Counted from the first letter of the stretch, positions 48,668-57,673 are shown. The stretch: DNA of 64,000 bases from Leuconostoc suionicum (GCF_001891125.1 NZ_CP015247.1:514501-578500), one strand, 5' to 3'. Numbers and translations are program-made. The notes: generated by a model not told the origin, from the letters alone.

Positions 48668-49405
48668 TTATTCACCAACATCAACAGCTTGGTGATCTAA
48701 ATTACGAAATACTAGTTTGTCAGCAATTCCAGTTATTCCGCCTTGGAAAAGAAAGGCGAAAAGCGTTCCTAAGCCAAAATTATACAGATTTGGGAAAGTA
48801 ATAATAAACGCAATAATGGCAAAAATTGTTGGTGGAATGTATGAGGCCCACATTGCTTTGAAAGCAGAACCCTTAAAATACTTAAAACGCAAAATTTGCA
48901 TTAAATCATCTGCTGGATGCAAAACTAAATTTACACGTTGATATATTGAAATAGCAGTACCAATAAGGGCAACTCCTACGAAGTTAATCACAATGTATAA
49001 AATGACCATTGGTAATGACTTTGCATCAGGCATAATTTGATTGAAAATGTTTGAAAACCATTGAATGAAAATTGAAAAGGGTAGCATGAATATAAAGTTA
49101 CCTAAAATTCTTTTCCAATCAAGCTTCTTCATCAAAAATGCATTTAGGAAGGAGATTAACATACCAAGAACTAGAAAGGCCCAGAATAATGCTAGAGAAT
49201 TATTTCCTAGAATCGCGTGACCTAAGTTGGCTTCTGCTGCTGTCCAGTAAGCAGATCCAAGAAAGGCAGGGTGAATATGATCAGAAGTAACTAATGTTAA
49301 GACATTACCCATGGCATTGATAACTAGCGAAATAGCAAAGTAGGTAATCGACAAACTCATTGAAATAGTTCTAGAGCTTTTCGTCTTTGTCTCGTTTTGA
49401 GTCAT
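48668..49405 (-). CDS. Integral membrane protein, YczE/YitT-like
   Basis: The 245-residue protein has about six membrane helices. The motif ISIYQRVNLVLHPADDLMQ resembles the cytoplasmic loop of YczE/YyaS/YitT-type proteins, whose function is not settled. It starts two bases after the mannitol dehydrogenase stop, with SD GAGG inside the end of that gene, so the two are one operon. A role in moving mannitol, fructose or a related compound is possible but rests on position only. Confidence 0.75.
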   Translation of the reverse strand: MTQNETKTKSSRTISMSLSITYFAISLVINAMGNVLTLVTSDHIHPAFLGSAYWTAAEANLGHAILGNNSLALFWAFLVLGMLISFLNAFLMKKLDWKRILGNFIFMLPFSIFIQWFSNIFNQIMPDAKSLPMVILYIVINFVGVALIGTAISIYQRVNLVLHPADDLMQILRFKYFKGSAFKAMWASYIPPTIFAIIAFIITFPNLYNFGLGTLFAFLFQGGITGIADKLVFRNLDHQAVDVGE

Positions 49406-49407
49406 AA

Positions 49408-50424
49408 TTATGCCTCTTCGCCGCCAACCTTCACAACAGCTTTAGATACGACACCTAACTTACCGTTAACAAAGTCGTCAACAGTCTTATAGTCTAATTC
49501 GTGTGACATCAATGCTTCAACATTCAACTTACCAGATGATAGCAAAGCCAATGAATCTTCAAATGCGTTAGGGTTGATAAATGAACCTTGAATAGTTAAC
49601 TGCTTTTGGAATACTTCATAAGTGTTCATTTGGAACTTAGCGTCAGGACCACCAACACCAAACATCAATACTTGAGCGCCACGAGCTGATGCTTCAATAG
49701 CAGCTTCTTGTGTTTGTGGTAGACCAACGGCTTCAATAATGACATCATATTCACCTTCAGGGATTTTGTCACCCTTCATTGTGTTGTATGTGTTTTTTAC
49801 GCCAAACTTTTCTTTGTTCATTGCCAACTTTTCGTCAACAATACCAGCCAAGTCAACTTGGTGAATACCATATGCTTGCAAGATTTGAACAAACAATTCA
49901 CCCATGAATCCATCACCAATTACCAAAGCCTTTTGGTAAGGAGTAACCTTCAACAATTGGATACCGTGAACGGCACATGAAATTGGTTCAACAACAGCAG
50001 CTGACTTTAATGAGACGTTATCAGGAATTGGATAAACAACAGATGCAGGTGCAGTGAAAAATTCTTCAAAGCCACCATCACGTGTTACGCCAACGGCTGA
50101 CAAGTTTTCGCATAATTCAGGGCGTGCAGTACGGCAGTACTTGCATTGTCCACAATAGATGTTAGGGTCAACAGTCACGCGGTCACCAACTTTAACGTTA
50201 GTAACAGCAGAACCGATTTCTGCAACAACACCTGAGTTCTCATGGCCAAGAACGATTGGAGGAACAGCATCAGCTGAACCTGGCAAACCAGCGTATAGTG
50301 CGTGATCAGTTCCACAGATTCCAGCGAATGCTGTATGAATCAAAACTTCGTTAGGCAAAACCTTGGGACGATCAATGTCCTTTACTTCTAATTTCTTAGT
50401 TCCGGTTAGAACAAGTGCTTCCAT
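49408..50424 (-). CDS. mdh: Zinc-dependent mannitol 2-dehydrogenase
   Basis: The 338-residue medium-chain dehydrogenase reduces fructose to mannitol with NAD(P)H, the classic electron sink of heterofermentative leuconostocs. Catalytic zinc ligands lie in [11 protein letters not shown] and LGHENSG. The structural zinc lobe [15 protein letters not shown] holds four cysteines. The coenzyme site is [10 protein letters not shown], where the usual GxGxxG is altered. The sequence closely recalls the published L. mesenteroides-type enzyme. ATG 50424 follows AAAGGAG; the upstream extension to 50496 crosses the promoter (TTGACT, 17 bases, TAGTAT on the minus strand). Confidence 0.88.
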   Translation of the reverse strand: MEALVLTGTKKLEVKDIDRPKVLPNEVLIHTAFAGICGTDHALYAGLPGSADAVPPIVLGHENSGVVAEIGSAVTNVKVGDRVTVDPNIYCGQCKYCRTARPELCENLSAVGVTRDGGFEEFFTAPASVVYPIPDNVSLKSAAVVEPISCAVHGIQLLKVTPYQKALVIGDGFMGELFVQILQAYGIHQVDLAGIVDEKLAMNKEKFGVKNTYNTMKGDKIPEGEYDVIIEAVGLPQTQEAAIEASARGAQVLMFGVGGPDAKFQMNTYEVFQKQLTIQGSFINPNAFEDSLALLSSGKLNVEALMSHELDYKTVDDFVNGKLGVVSKAVVKVGGEEA

Positions 50425-50570
50425 GATTAATTCTCCTTTTTTGTGACAAAAGTAACTTACGGTGACTATACTAAACCTTTGGCATTGTAAAGTCAAGTCT
50501 CAGGCCAAATTAATTTTCGATTATAAGGCTGTTGGTGTGATAAAATAATATAAGACTATGGAGGTATGTA

Positions 50571-51551
50571 ATGGTTGCAAAATTAAGTGATGTCGCAGCG
50601 CTAGCTGGTGTTTCTGTGACAACAGTATCACGTGTTATTAACAGCTATGGTTCTTTGAGCCAAAAAACAATTGATAAGGTCCATGCTGCAATGCGTGAAC
50701 TACATTATCAACCAAATGCAATGGCACGTTCATTACAAGGTAAATCATCACAATTTATAGGTTTGATTCTACCTAATATGGAAAACCCATTTTTTACTGC
50801 ACTAGCCAATGAAATCGAACAGTTATTGTTCTTAAAGGGTTATAAAGTTATTATTGCAGCATCAGCAAATAATGTTGAAAAAGAGCAGCAATATTTGCAA
50901 ATGCTCGCTGCTAATCAAGTTGAAGGGATAATAACTTCTTCACACAATCTAGATATCGAAGAATATCAGAATACTTATTTACCGATTGTCTCTTATGATC
51001 GATATCTATCAGATGATATCCCTATCGTTTCTGAAGACAATGAGGAAGGGGGCTATCTTGCTGGTAAGTACTTGCTTTCAACAGGAGCTCGACGCCTATT
51101 AATACTGAGTGACGACGATGGCTCGAAATCACCTACACATATCCGCTACGATGGTTTTTTGAGAGCGACAAAAGGCTCTTCAGCAAAGGTGTTCCAAGAA
51201 AACTTTAACTTGGAAGGGTTTGCTTCCAAAGAAGATCTCGACAAAATGATTAACTACGTTATAAAAGACGATATTGATGGTGTTTTTGCTTACAATGATG
51301 TTGGCGCAATTCAATTACAAAACGCACTTAGAAAAATCGGCAAACGTGTTCCAGAAGATGTAAAAATTATAGGTTACGATGGTACGCCAATTGTTCGTCA
51401 GCTACATCCTGATTTGCCAACGGTCGTACAACCAGTGAAGCAGGCGGCAAACGTGTTGATTGACGTATTATTTGCGGTAATAGAAAACCCTGGAGAAAAA
51501 CCACAAAATAACGAATTACTAGGCGTTGAGTTATTTCAACCCGAGCAATAA
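50571..51551 (+). CDS. LacI family transcriptional regulator
   Basis: The 326-residue repressor starts with the LacI helix-turn-helix (KLSDVAALAGVSVTTVSRVI) and hinge (NAMARSLQGKSS). The periplasmic-binding-like effector domain follows (IGLILPNMENPFFTALA). It is divergent from mdh across a 146-base gap, so control of mdh by a sugar ligand is the simplest idea; the operator was not identified with confidence. SD GGAGGT lies upstream. Confidence 0.9.
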   Translation: MVAKLSDVAALAGVSVTTVSRVINSYGSLSQKTIDKVHAAMRELHYQPNAMARSLQGKSSQFIGLILPNMENPFFTALANEIEQLLFLKGYKVIIAASANNVEKEQQYLQMLAANQVEGIITSSHNLDIEEYQNTYLPIVSYDRYLSDDIPIVSEDNEEGGYLAGKYLLSTGARRLLILSDDDGSKSPTHIRYDGFLRATKGSSAKVFQENFNLEGFASKEDLDKMINYVIKDDIDGVFAYNDVGAIQLQNALRKIGKRVPEDVKIIGYDGTPIVRQLHPDLPTVVQPVKQAANVLIDVLFAVIENPGEKPQNNELLGVELFQPEQ

Positions 51552-51574
51552 GTGATTTTGTTACACTTTTTTCA
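51550..51574 (+). terminator. Weak terminator after the LacI gene
   Basis: AAGTG, a nine-base loop, CACTT and a T run; only five base pairs. Confidence 0.45.
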
Positions 51575-51600
51575 AAAGAATATGACATTTTGGAGGGGAA

Positions 51601-52260
51601 ATGTTTATAAATACATTAGCAACGATACCGGGGTGGATTACTCATCTAATTGGTAGCGACACTGAATTTTCTATATCAACTTTCATTGTGATGTTTTTAC
51701 TAATTTTTGTTGAGACGGCTGGTATTCTGACAGGATTTATTCCCGGAGATGCTATTTTGATTACGGTCGGTGGCTTGGCAGGGACACATCACAATATTTT
51801 TGAATTAGGACTAGTTATTTTAGTTTTCGCCTTTGCATCCTTTTTGGGGGATGGTGTTAATTACTGGTTTGGCGCCTATATCACAAAGCAATTTGGTAAA
51901 ATTCCAATTATTAAAAAACATGTACATGGTGAGTTAGTTGAACAAATCGCAGGCAATTTTCATCCAAAACGCTGGTTGCTATTTATTGTCTTGGGACGTT
52001 TTTTACCTTTTATTCGTGTCGCGGTGCCACTATTAGCTCACCGTTTAGGTTTAGCATTTTTAAATTACTTACGGATGTCGGCCTTTGCTAGTTTTCTGTG
52101 GTCACTAGTCATGGTTTCAATAGGTTATTTTATTGGGCATCTTGAAATTCCAAGACAAATTTCAATTTCCCTAATCATTATAATGGCTGTAATATTTATA
52201 GTAATTTTACGCAGTCCTAAATGTCGACAACGCATTATTCAATTGTTTATTCGAAAATAA
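51601..52260 (+). CDS. DedA family membrane protein
   Basis: The 219-residue protein has the DedA/SNARE-associated signature: ETAGILTGFIPGDAILI, the GDGVNYWFG block and GRFLPFIRVAVPLLAH. Five to six helices are visible. Family members act as phospholipid (undecaprenyl phosphate or PE) flippases. SD GGAGGGG is close to the ATG. Its stop overlaps a TATAAT that may belong to the pgm promoter. Confidence 0.9.
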   Translation: MFINTLATIPGWITHLIGSDTEFSISTFIVMFLLIFVETAGILTGFIPGDAILITVGGLAGTHHNIFELGLVILVFAFASFLGDGVNYWFGAYITKQFGKIPIIKKHVHGELVEQIAGNFHPKRWLLFIVLGRFLPFIRVAVPLLAHRLGLAFLNYLRMSAFASFLWSLVMVSIGYFIGHLEIPRQISISLIIIMAVIFIVILRSPKCRQRIIQLFIRK

Positions 52261-52302
52261 ATTTGTTATAATTTAAGAAATTACGAAAAAAGAAGGTAAA
52301 TC

Positions 52303-54003
52303 ATGAGTTATAAAGAAGCACTTACAAAATGGCAAGAAGCGACTTTACCAGATTATTTGGCTGCTGATTTAGAAAAATACACACCAGAACAGCAGGAAGA
52401 CGCTTTTTATCAAAATCTAAGTTTTGGTACAGCTGGAATGCGCGGTGTATTGGGTGCAGGGACAAACCGCATGAATGTTTTCACAGTTCGTCAAGTAACT
52501 GAAGCCTTGGCACGTTACATTGATGAGCAAGGATCAGATGCAAAAAAGCGTGGCGTAGCAATCAGTTTTGATTCGCGTCATTTTTCGCCTGAATTCGCTT
52601 CAAATGCGGCACAAGTATTGTCGGCACATGGAATTAAGAGTTTCCTTTTTAGTTCGTTGCGTCCAACACCAGAATTGTCATTTACTGTACGTGAATTACA
52701 CGCTTTCGCCGGTATTATGATCACTGCATCACATAATCCTAAAGAATATAACGGTTACAAGGTTTATGGAGAAGATGGCGGTCAAATGGTTCCAGAAGCA
52801 GTTGATGCTGTGGTTAACGAACTGGCGAACATTACTGATATTTTTAATATCGCATTAGATGAAGACAACAAAAATGTGCAAATTATTGATGATGAAATTG
52901 ATAATAAATATTTGAAGAAGATGGAAACAGTGACAGTGAACGCTGACCTTGTTGCTAAAGAAGGTGCTTCGCTAAAGTTTGTTTATTCACCGCTACATGG
53001 AACAGGCCAATACATTGGCGAAAAAGCATTACAGCAGGCTGGTTTCACAAATTACACGATTGTAAAAGAACAAGCTGTTATTGACGGTGATTTTCCAACA
53101 GTTAAAAAACCCAATCCGGAAGATGCCGCCGCGTTATCATTAGCTATTGAATATGCTAAGCGTGATGGGGCAGATGCTGTTGTAGCAACAGATCCTGATG
53201 CTGATCGCATGGGCGCTGCTGTTAAACTAGCTGATGGCACATTCCAAATTTTGACAGGTAATCAAATTGCCGCTGTTTTGGTTAATTACTTATTAACAGC
53301 TAAAAAAGACACGAACAGTTTGCCAACTAATGGGTCGATTGTGACATCAATTGTATCGTCACGCTTTGCGTCAAAGGTTGCTGAAAGCTTTGGTGTTGAA
53401 ACAGCTGATGTGTTGACTGGATTTAAATATATTGCAGCTACAATTGATAAATTTGAGGAAACAAAATCCAATACATTTTTGTTTGGATTTGAAGAAAGTT
53501 TTGGTTACTTGGTCAAGCCATTTTCTCATGATAAAGATGCCATTCAAGCATTGGTATTATTTGCAGAAGTAGCTGCATACTACAAGTCACAAGGAAAGAC
53601 TTTTGCGGATGGATTGTATGAATTATTTGAGAAATTTGGATACTTTGAAGAAAAAACAATTAGCTTAGATTTCCCAGGAATTCATGGCAATGATGAAATG
53701 GCGGCCATTATAGCTGGCTTTCGTGATAATCAACCCGCTGAAATTGGCGGAATAGAAGTTGCACGCGTGCAAGACTTTTCAACCTCTGTTGAAACAAACA
53801 AAGATGGATCAACAGCTAAGTTACCTCAACCAAAAGCAAATGTGTTAAAGTACTGGTTGAATGATGGTTCTTGGGTGGCCTTAAGACCATCAGGCACAGA
53901 ACCCAAGCTAAAGTTCTACATTGGGGTTGAATCTGAGTCACAGCAAGAATCACAAGCTAAAATTGATATTATTTCCGCCGATTTAATGAAGCGCGCAAAG
54001 TAA
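52303..54003 (+). CDS. pgm: Phosphoglucomutase/phosphomannomutase
   Basis: The 566-residue alpha-D-phosphohexomutase interconverts glucose-6-P and glucose-1-P. The phosphoserine loop ITASHNPKEYNGYK has S143. The magnesium loop is DPDADRMGAAVK, the sugar loop GFEESFGYL and the phosphate loop RPSGTEPKLKFYI. It feeds GalU. SD AGAAGG is modest. Confidence 0.95.
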   Translation: MSYKEALTKWQEATLPDYLAADLEKYTPEQQEDAFYQNLSFGTAGMRGVLGAGTNRMNVFTVRQVTEALARYIDEQGSDAKKRGVAISFDSRHFSPEFASNAAQVLSAHGIKSFLFSSLRPTPELSFTVRELHAFAGIMITASHNPKEYNGYKVYGEDGGQMVPEAVDAVVNELANITDIFNIALDEDNKNVQIIDDEIDNKYLKKMETVTVNADLVAKEGASLKFVYSPLHGTGQYIGEKALQQAGFTNYTIVKEQAVIDGDFPTVKKPNPEDAAALSLAIEYAKRDGADAVVATDPDADRMGAAVKLADGTFQILTGNQIAAVLVNYLLTAKKDTNSLPTNGSIVTSIVSSRFASKVAESFGVETADVLTGFKYIAATIDKFEETKSNTFLFGFEESFGYLVKPFSHDKDAIQALVLFAEVAAYYKSQGKTFADGLYELFEKFGYFEEKTISLDFPGIHGNDEMAAIIAGFRDNQPAEIGGIEVARVQDFSTSVETNKDGSTAKLPQPKANVLKYWLNDGSWVALRPSGTEPKLKFYIGVESESQQESQAKIDIISADLMKRAK

Positions 54004-54006
54004 TAC

Positions 54007-54035
54007 TAGACATAAAAATTATAATTTGCTATAAT
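54007..54035 (+). promoter_or_regulatory. rplS promoter
   Basis: TAGACA (54007-54012), 17 bases, TATAAT (54030-54035) preceded by TGC, an extended -10. Confidence 0.85.
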
Positions 54036-54041
54036 TACTGT

Positions 54042-54124
54042 TGGCTATCAAAGCCCATATTAACGATAATCCGCTGTGCGTTTAAGCCTAAGGGCAAGTG
54101 TATGATTGTCGATCAGGAGAATGA
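54042..54124 (+). promoter_or_regulatory. L19-type ribosomal protein leader
   Basis: Between the promoter and rplS lies a short hairpin (GGC-TATCAAA-GCC). A longer element follows, closed by CGATAATC (54064-54071) with GATTGTCG (54104-54111), placing the SD AGGAG just after the closing helix. This layout fits the known L19 leader class of Firmicutes, through which L19 is thought to regulate its own synthesis. I did not verify it against the family model. Confidence 0.6.
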
Positions 54125-54127
54125 CCA

Positions 54128-54487
54128 ATGCGTCAAAATACTATTTTAGAAAACGTTACATCAGCACAATTACGTACTGACATTCCTGCTTTCCGTGCAG
54201 GAGACACTGTTAAAGTGTATGCCAAGATCGTTGAAGGTTCACGTGAACGTGTTCAGTTGTTTGAAGGTGTTGTTATTAAGCGCAAGGGCGCTGGTATCCA
54301 AGCAACTTATACAGTTCGTAAGATTTCTTCAGGTGTTGGTGTGGAACGTACATTCCCATTACACTCACCACGTGTTGAAAAGATTGAAGTTACTCGCTTT
54401 GGTCAAGTACGCCGTGCAAAGTTGTACTACTTGCGTGCTTTGCAAGGTAAGGCAGCTCGTATTAAAGAACGTCGTCGCGACGTTTAA
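54128..54487 (+). CDS. rplS: Ribosomal protein L19
   Basis: The 119-residue protein at the 30S-50S interface shows the L19 blocks [44 protein letters not shown] and the basic C-terminus [24 protein letters not shown] lies nine bases upstream. trmD and rimM, often found before rplS, are not here. Confidence 0.98.
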   Translation: MRQNTILENVTSAQLRTDIPAFRAGDTVKVYAKIVEGSRERVQLFEGVVIKRKGAGIQATYTVRKISSGVGVERTFPLHSPRVEKIEVTRFGQVRRAKLYYLRALQGKAARIKERRRDV

Positions 54488-54493
54488 GTTATG

Positions 54494-54525
54494 TAAAAGG
54501 TATTTCTTCGGGAATACCTTTTTTG
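54494..54525 (+). terminator. Terminator after rplS
   Basis: AAAAGGTATT, an eight-base loop, AATACCTTTT and a T run. Confidence 0.92.
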
Positions 54526-54627
54526 TTAATTATTCTTTAAAAAAGCTATTTACTTCACTAAATATTATGTCATTGTCACGTAATATTTTTGTCAAAATCC
54601 AGACACATTATTACGAATAAATTAGTC

Positions 54628-54633
54628 TATAAT
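54628..54633 (+). promoter_or_regulatory. -10 element of the predicted small RNA
   Basis: TATAAT, with no good -35. Upstream lies a direct repeat of TTGTCA (54573 and 54589, 16 bases apart) that could be an activator site. Confidence 0.6.
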
Positions 54634-54639
54634 AGATAT

Positions 54640-54774
54640 ATACTCAAATAACATTTGAGTTTCATTACTTCCCCCAGTAATGCATCAATCAGCTCCCCCA
54701 ATTGTTGATTGATACACCGATAACTTATGTTATCAACCCCCTGACCAACCCCCCTCTTCGGTCAGGGGTTTTTT
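54640..54774 (+). ncRNA. Predicted small regulatory RNA with C-rich loops
   Basis: No reading frame with an SD is present, yet the stretch is a chain of neat hairpins between a -10 and a strong terminator. In order: ACTCAAAT/ATTTGAGT (54642-54660); CATTACT/AGTAATG with loop TCCCCC (54663-54682); ATCAATCA/TGATTGAT with CTCCCCC in the loop (54684-54713); GATAAC/GTTATC (54719-54734); and the terminator CCCCTGACC/GGTCAGGGG whose loop carries CCCCCC, ending in TTTTTT (54738-54774). Three separate loops with C runs recall Firmicute sRNAs (for example RsaE) that pair through UCCC-type loops with the G-rich ribosome binding sites of target mRNAs. Confidence 0.78.
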
Positions 54775-54798
54775 GTTTGCAAAAAAGTATTGAAACGT

Positions 54799-54838
54799 AA
54801 TAAAAAACCGCTAACGCTGTCGTTAACGGTTTTTTATT
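54799..54838 (-). terminator. Terminator of yslB
   Basis: AATAAAAAACCG and CGGTTTTTTATT close the stem, with inner AACG/CGTT pairs. It faces the sRNA terminator and acts on the minus strand. Confidence 0.88.
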
Positions 54839-55550
54839 ACTTAAAAGGGGACTGTGAGTTTTCTGTAGATGTTGGCACATTAAATGGATCAATCTCTTCA
54901 CCAGATAAAGCACTTAACCCAGAACTTTCTTCTGTAGGCATGACGGTTTCATCAAACTTAAAAGCTAACAAGGAGTCTGTGATAGACTGTTCACGTGAAA
55001 TATCGTCGTTATCGCGTACTTCCACAACGGTAGCTTTTTCTGTTGTAGCATGTGTTCGATCTAAGAAAGAATCTCGTGCAGCTGCACGTTTCCTAAGATC
55101 ATCAACATTAACTGTTTCTGATAGGTCGGTGATTACTTCAAAAGAAACACCTTCGTTTTTCTTCAAATACTTGAAATTGGCTTCTGCAATGGCACCAGTT
55201 TGTACTTCAAGTTGTTGTGCTAAAAAGCCCGCCTCTAAACTAAAATCTGCATTTTTATTTAACGCAAGGCGTTGCCGTACCAAATCGCCAGTTAATTCCC
55301 AACGTTGGTTCTTACTATTTTGTGATTTAATTTCTAAATCACCAAAAGCAGCGTTGGCAAAAAACTCTTTTACTGTTGACAGTGTGTCAGTTGGAAACTG
55401 ACGTGCAATTTCTTTACCGGCCCAGTATAAAATATGCGGATAGTCTTCTTGAAGCAAATTCTTTAAGAGACCATCACGCAGCAAACTGAGCGCGAAACTG
55501 TTTACTTGAAAGTTTGTTTGTAAAATTTTATCGTAATCGTTGATATCCAT
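54837..55550 (-). CDS. yslB: YslB family protein (DUF2507) with a long acidic tail
   Basis: The DUF2507 domain fills residues about 5-145 (LLRDGLLKNLL, ILYWAGKEIARQFP, FEVITDLSE). I start at ATG 55550, which has AAAGGAT upstream; the earlier ATGs overlap the -10 TATAAT at 55575-55580. The last 90 or so residues are an acidic, low-complexity tail rich in Ser/Glu/Asp, beyond the usual YslB length of about 150. The function is unknown. It lies back to back with murI, in agreement with conserved proximity of yslB and racE. Confidence 0.82.
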   Translation of the reverse strand: MDINDYDKILQTNFQVNSFALSLLRDGLLKNLLQEDYPHILYWAGKEIARQFPTDTLSTVKEFFANAAFGDLEIKSQNSKNQRWELTGDLVRQRLALNKNADFSLEAGFLAQQLEVQTGAIAEANFKYLKKNEGVSFEVITDLSETVNVDDLRKRAAARDSFLDRTHATTEKATVVEVRDNDDISREQSITDSLLAFKFDETVMPTEESSGLSALSGEEIDPFNVPTSTENSQSPFK

Positions 55551-55596
55551 GGTTGACGAAAATCCTTTCATTTCATTATACACAAAATTAGTGCTC

Positions 55597-55630
55597 AAAT
55601 GCTTGCATTTTTTATTATCCTCGTCATAAT
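55597..55630 (+). promoter_or_regulatory. murI promoter overlapped by a palindrome
   Basis: TTGCAT (55603-55608), 16 bases, CATAAT (55625-55630). The palindrome AAATGC-TT-GCATTT (55597-55610) covers the -35. The -10 ends seven bases before the murI ATG. Confidence 0.55.
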
Positions 55631-55637
55631 TAATTAT

Positions 55638-56474
55638 ATGATAAAAAATAATCCTATTGGGTTAGTTGACTCTGGTATTGGTGGTCTAACTGTTGTCAAA
55701 GAATCCCAGAAGCAATTACCGAACGAACAATTAATTTATATTGGTGATACGGCACGCATGCCATATGGACCGCGATCCGAAAAAGAAGTTATTGACTATA
55801 CTTTTCAAATGGCTCATTATCTAGTGAATGAGCAAAATATTAAAATGTTGGTCATTGCTTGTAATACTGCCACTGCTAGAGCTTTATCACAATTACGAGA
55901 TCAATTGCCTATTCCGGTCATTGGCGTCATTCAACCAGGTGCAGAAGCAGCTGTCTCAATTAGTCAAAATAAAAAAATTGGATTGATTGCAACACAAGGC
56001 ACTGTCGAATCGCAAGTCTACAATGAAAAAATGTTAGCAATTGACAATAATGTTCAGATTACTTCGCAAGCTGAGCCCGAATTTGTTACTTTAGTGGAAA
56101 ATAATCTCTATCAGAGTGATGAAGCCCGTGAGCTAATTGCACATCATTTGAGTGCCTTCAAAGAGGCAAATATTGATACGCTAATTTTGGGGTGTACTCA
56201 TTTTCCATTACTGACGCCTTTTATTCAAGCGGCAGTCGGACCTGATGTTACACTAGTTGATTCTGGCGCCAAGACGGTTGCGGTAATGAAACAATATTTG
56301 GATGAACTTGACATTCGTTCAGAAGTGAAACACAATCATAGCGATGATATTTATAACACGACAGGTGATAAACTGAAATTCAAAACAATTGCTAGTAGTT
56401 GGTTAGCACGCAACCATGAGTTAGATGTGCGCCACCTCAATATTGTTGGTGACCATTTGGAGGAAGAAAAGTGA
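55638..56474 (+). CDS. murI: Glutamate racemase
   Basis: MurI makes D-glutamate for peptidoglycan. The 278 residues contain the opening IGLVDSGIGGLTVVKE and the two catalytic cysteines: C75 in ACNTATA and C186 in LGCTHFP. The start MIKNNPIG at 55638 fits the family, but no SD precedes it; the earlier ATG 55599 also lacks one and lies in the promoter. Its stop overlaps the GTG of rdgB by four bases. Confidence 0.94.
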   Translation: MIKNNPIGLVDSGIGGLTVVKESQKQLPNEQLIYIGDTARMPYGPRSEKEVIDYTFQMAHYLVNEQNIKMLVIACNTATARALSQLRDQLPIPVIGVIQPGAEAAVSISQNKKIGLIATQGTVESQVYNEKMLAIDNNVQITSQAEPEFVTLVENNLYQSDEARELIAHHLSAFKEANIDTLILGCTHFPLLTPFIQAAVGPDVTLVDSGAKTVAVMKQYLDELDIRSEVKHNHSDDIYNTTGDKLKFKTIASSWLARNHELDVRHLNIVGDHLEEEK

Positions 56475-57076
56475 AGCTAATTATAGCGAGCAATAATGCT
56501 CATAAGATAACTGAAATTGAAACCTTACTGGCATCAATAAGTATTGATTTACCTGTCGTTTCACTTCAAGAAATAGGGGATGTTCCCGAGATTGTTGAAG
56601 ATGGGATAACATTTGAAGAAAATGCTGTGAAGAAAGTTGAAACGATTGCTAAAGTTGCTCCTAATGATTACATTTTGGCTGATGACTCTGGTATGTCAGT
56701 GGATGCTTTAAATGGTGAACCAGGCGTTTATTCAGCACGTTATGCTGGCGATCACGATGATCAAGCAAATATTGATAAAGTTTTGCGGAAATTAGCTAAG
56801 GTCCCTAATGAGCAACGAACAGCACACTTCAATAGCGTTATCGCTTTACATAGTCCTAAAGGATCAAACCTAATAGTTAACGGACAGGTAGATGGCTATA
56901 TAACGGAAAGTGAACGCGGACAAGATGGCTTTGGATATGATCCAATATTTTTTGTACCCAGCATGAACAAAACCTTTGCAGAAATGTCTGCAAGTGAGAA
57001 AAATACAATTAGTCATCGTGGTTTAGCACTGCAAGAACTCGGTAAAAAATTACCAGTTTGGTTGAAAGGAGAATAA
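56471..57076 (+). CDS. rdgB: XTP/dITP diphosphatase (non-canonical purine NTPase)
   Basis: The 201-residue HAM1/RdgB enzyme removes dITP and XTP. It begins with GTG behind GGAGGAA. Motifs are IASNNAHKITEI, FEENAVKK, LADDSGMSVDAL, PGVYSARYAG, GQDGFGYDPIF and SHRGLAL. It overlaps murI (GTGA) and the next gene by one base; the murI-rdgB-ysnB order matches Bacillus racE-ysnA-ysnB. Confidence 0.95.
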   Translation: MKLIIASNNAHKITEIETLLASISIDLPVVSLQEIGDVPEIVEDGITFEENAVKKVETIAKVAPNDYILADDSGMSVDALNGEPGVYSARYAGDHDDQANIDKVLRKLAKVPNEQRTAHFNSVIALHSPKGSNLIVNGQVDGYITESERGQDGFGYDPIFFVPSMNKTFAEMSASEKNTISHRGLALQELGKKLPVWLKGE

Positions 57077-57612
57077 TGGTTAAATTTTTGATTGTTTCAG
57101 ATATACACAGTGATCGAAAAATTTTAGTAGATATTTTGGCTCAGTGGCGAGATAAGGTCGCTGGTATTTTTTACAATGGTGATTCTGAATTGAACGCTGA
57201 TGATGACATTTTTGAGGGTGTTTCTACGGTAATCGGTAACATGGATGATGATCCTGATTTTGCTGAAGCACGTTCAACGGTTATTGATGGTATAACTTTT
57301 TTTCAAACCCACGGTCACCTTTACAATGCGACGGCAATATTAAAATGGGCTAATTTGAATTTGATGAACGAAGCAGCAAATGATGCCCATGCACAAGTTG
57401 TTTTGTTTGGTCATACACATAAAGAAGGGGCTGTTTTATACGATCATAAGTTATTTATCAATCCAGGTTCAACAACCCTGCCAAAGGGGCCACATGCGGA
57501 CCTTGGTGGAACCTATGCGGTTCTAGAAGTAACAGGTGATAAGTATATCGTAACGTTTTACACACGTCAGCATCAGGCCGTTCCTGATTTAACCGTGACA
57601 GTAAATCGATAA
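57076..57612 (+). CDS. ysnB: YfcE/MJ0936-type phosphodiesterase (YsnB)
   Basis: The 178-residue calcineurin-like phosphoesterase has metal-binding motifs DIHSDR, YNGDSE, GNMDD, THGH and GHTHKEG. ATG 57076 follows AAAGGAG; ATG 57058 lies inside rdgB. The substrate is unknown. Confidence 0.9.
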   Translation: MVKFLIVSDIHSDRKILVDILAQWRDKVAGIFYNGDSELNADDDIFEGVSTVIGNMDDDPDFAEARSTVIDGITFFQTHGHLYNATAILKWANLNLMNEAANDAHAQVVLFGHTHKEGAVLYDHKLFINPGSTTLPKGPHADLGGTYAVLEVTGDKYIVTFYTRQHQAVPDLTVTVNR

Positions 57613-57627
57613 AATTTTTTAAAACAT

Positions 57628-57673
57628 AAAAACTCCTTTTGTTATAATTTATTTATAAGCTTAAGGAGTTTTT
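57628..57673 (+). terminator. Terminator after ysnB with an internal promoter -10
   Basis: AAAAACTCCTT (57628-57638) pairs with AAGGAGTTTTT (57663-57673). The loop contains TTGTTATAAT, so a promoter for ruvB may be nested inside. Confidence 0.65.

Noticed and set aside
54790-55401. 203-codon open frame on the plus strand
   Set aside because: It is antisense to yslB, starts inside the yslB terminator, has no SD and encodes a low-complexity Ser/Lys-rich product; yslB fits a known family.
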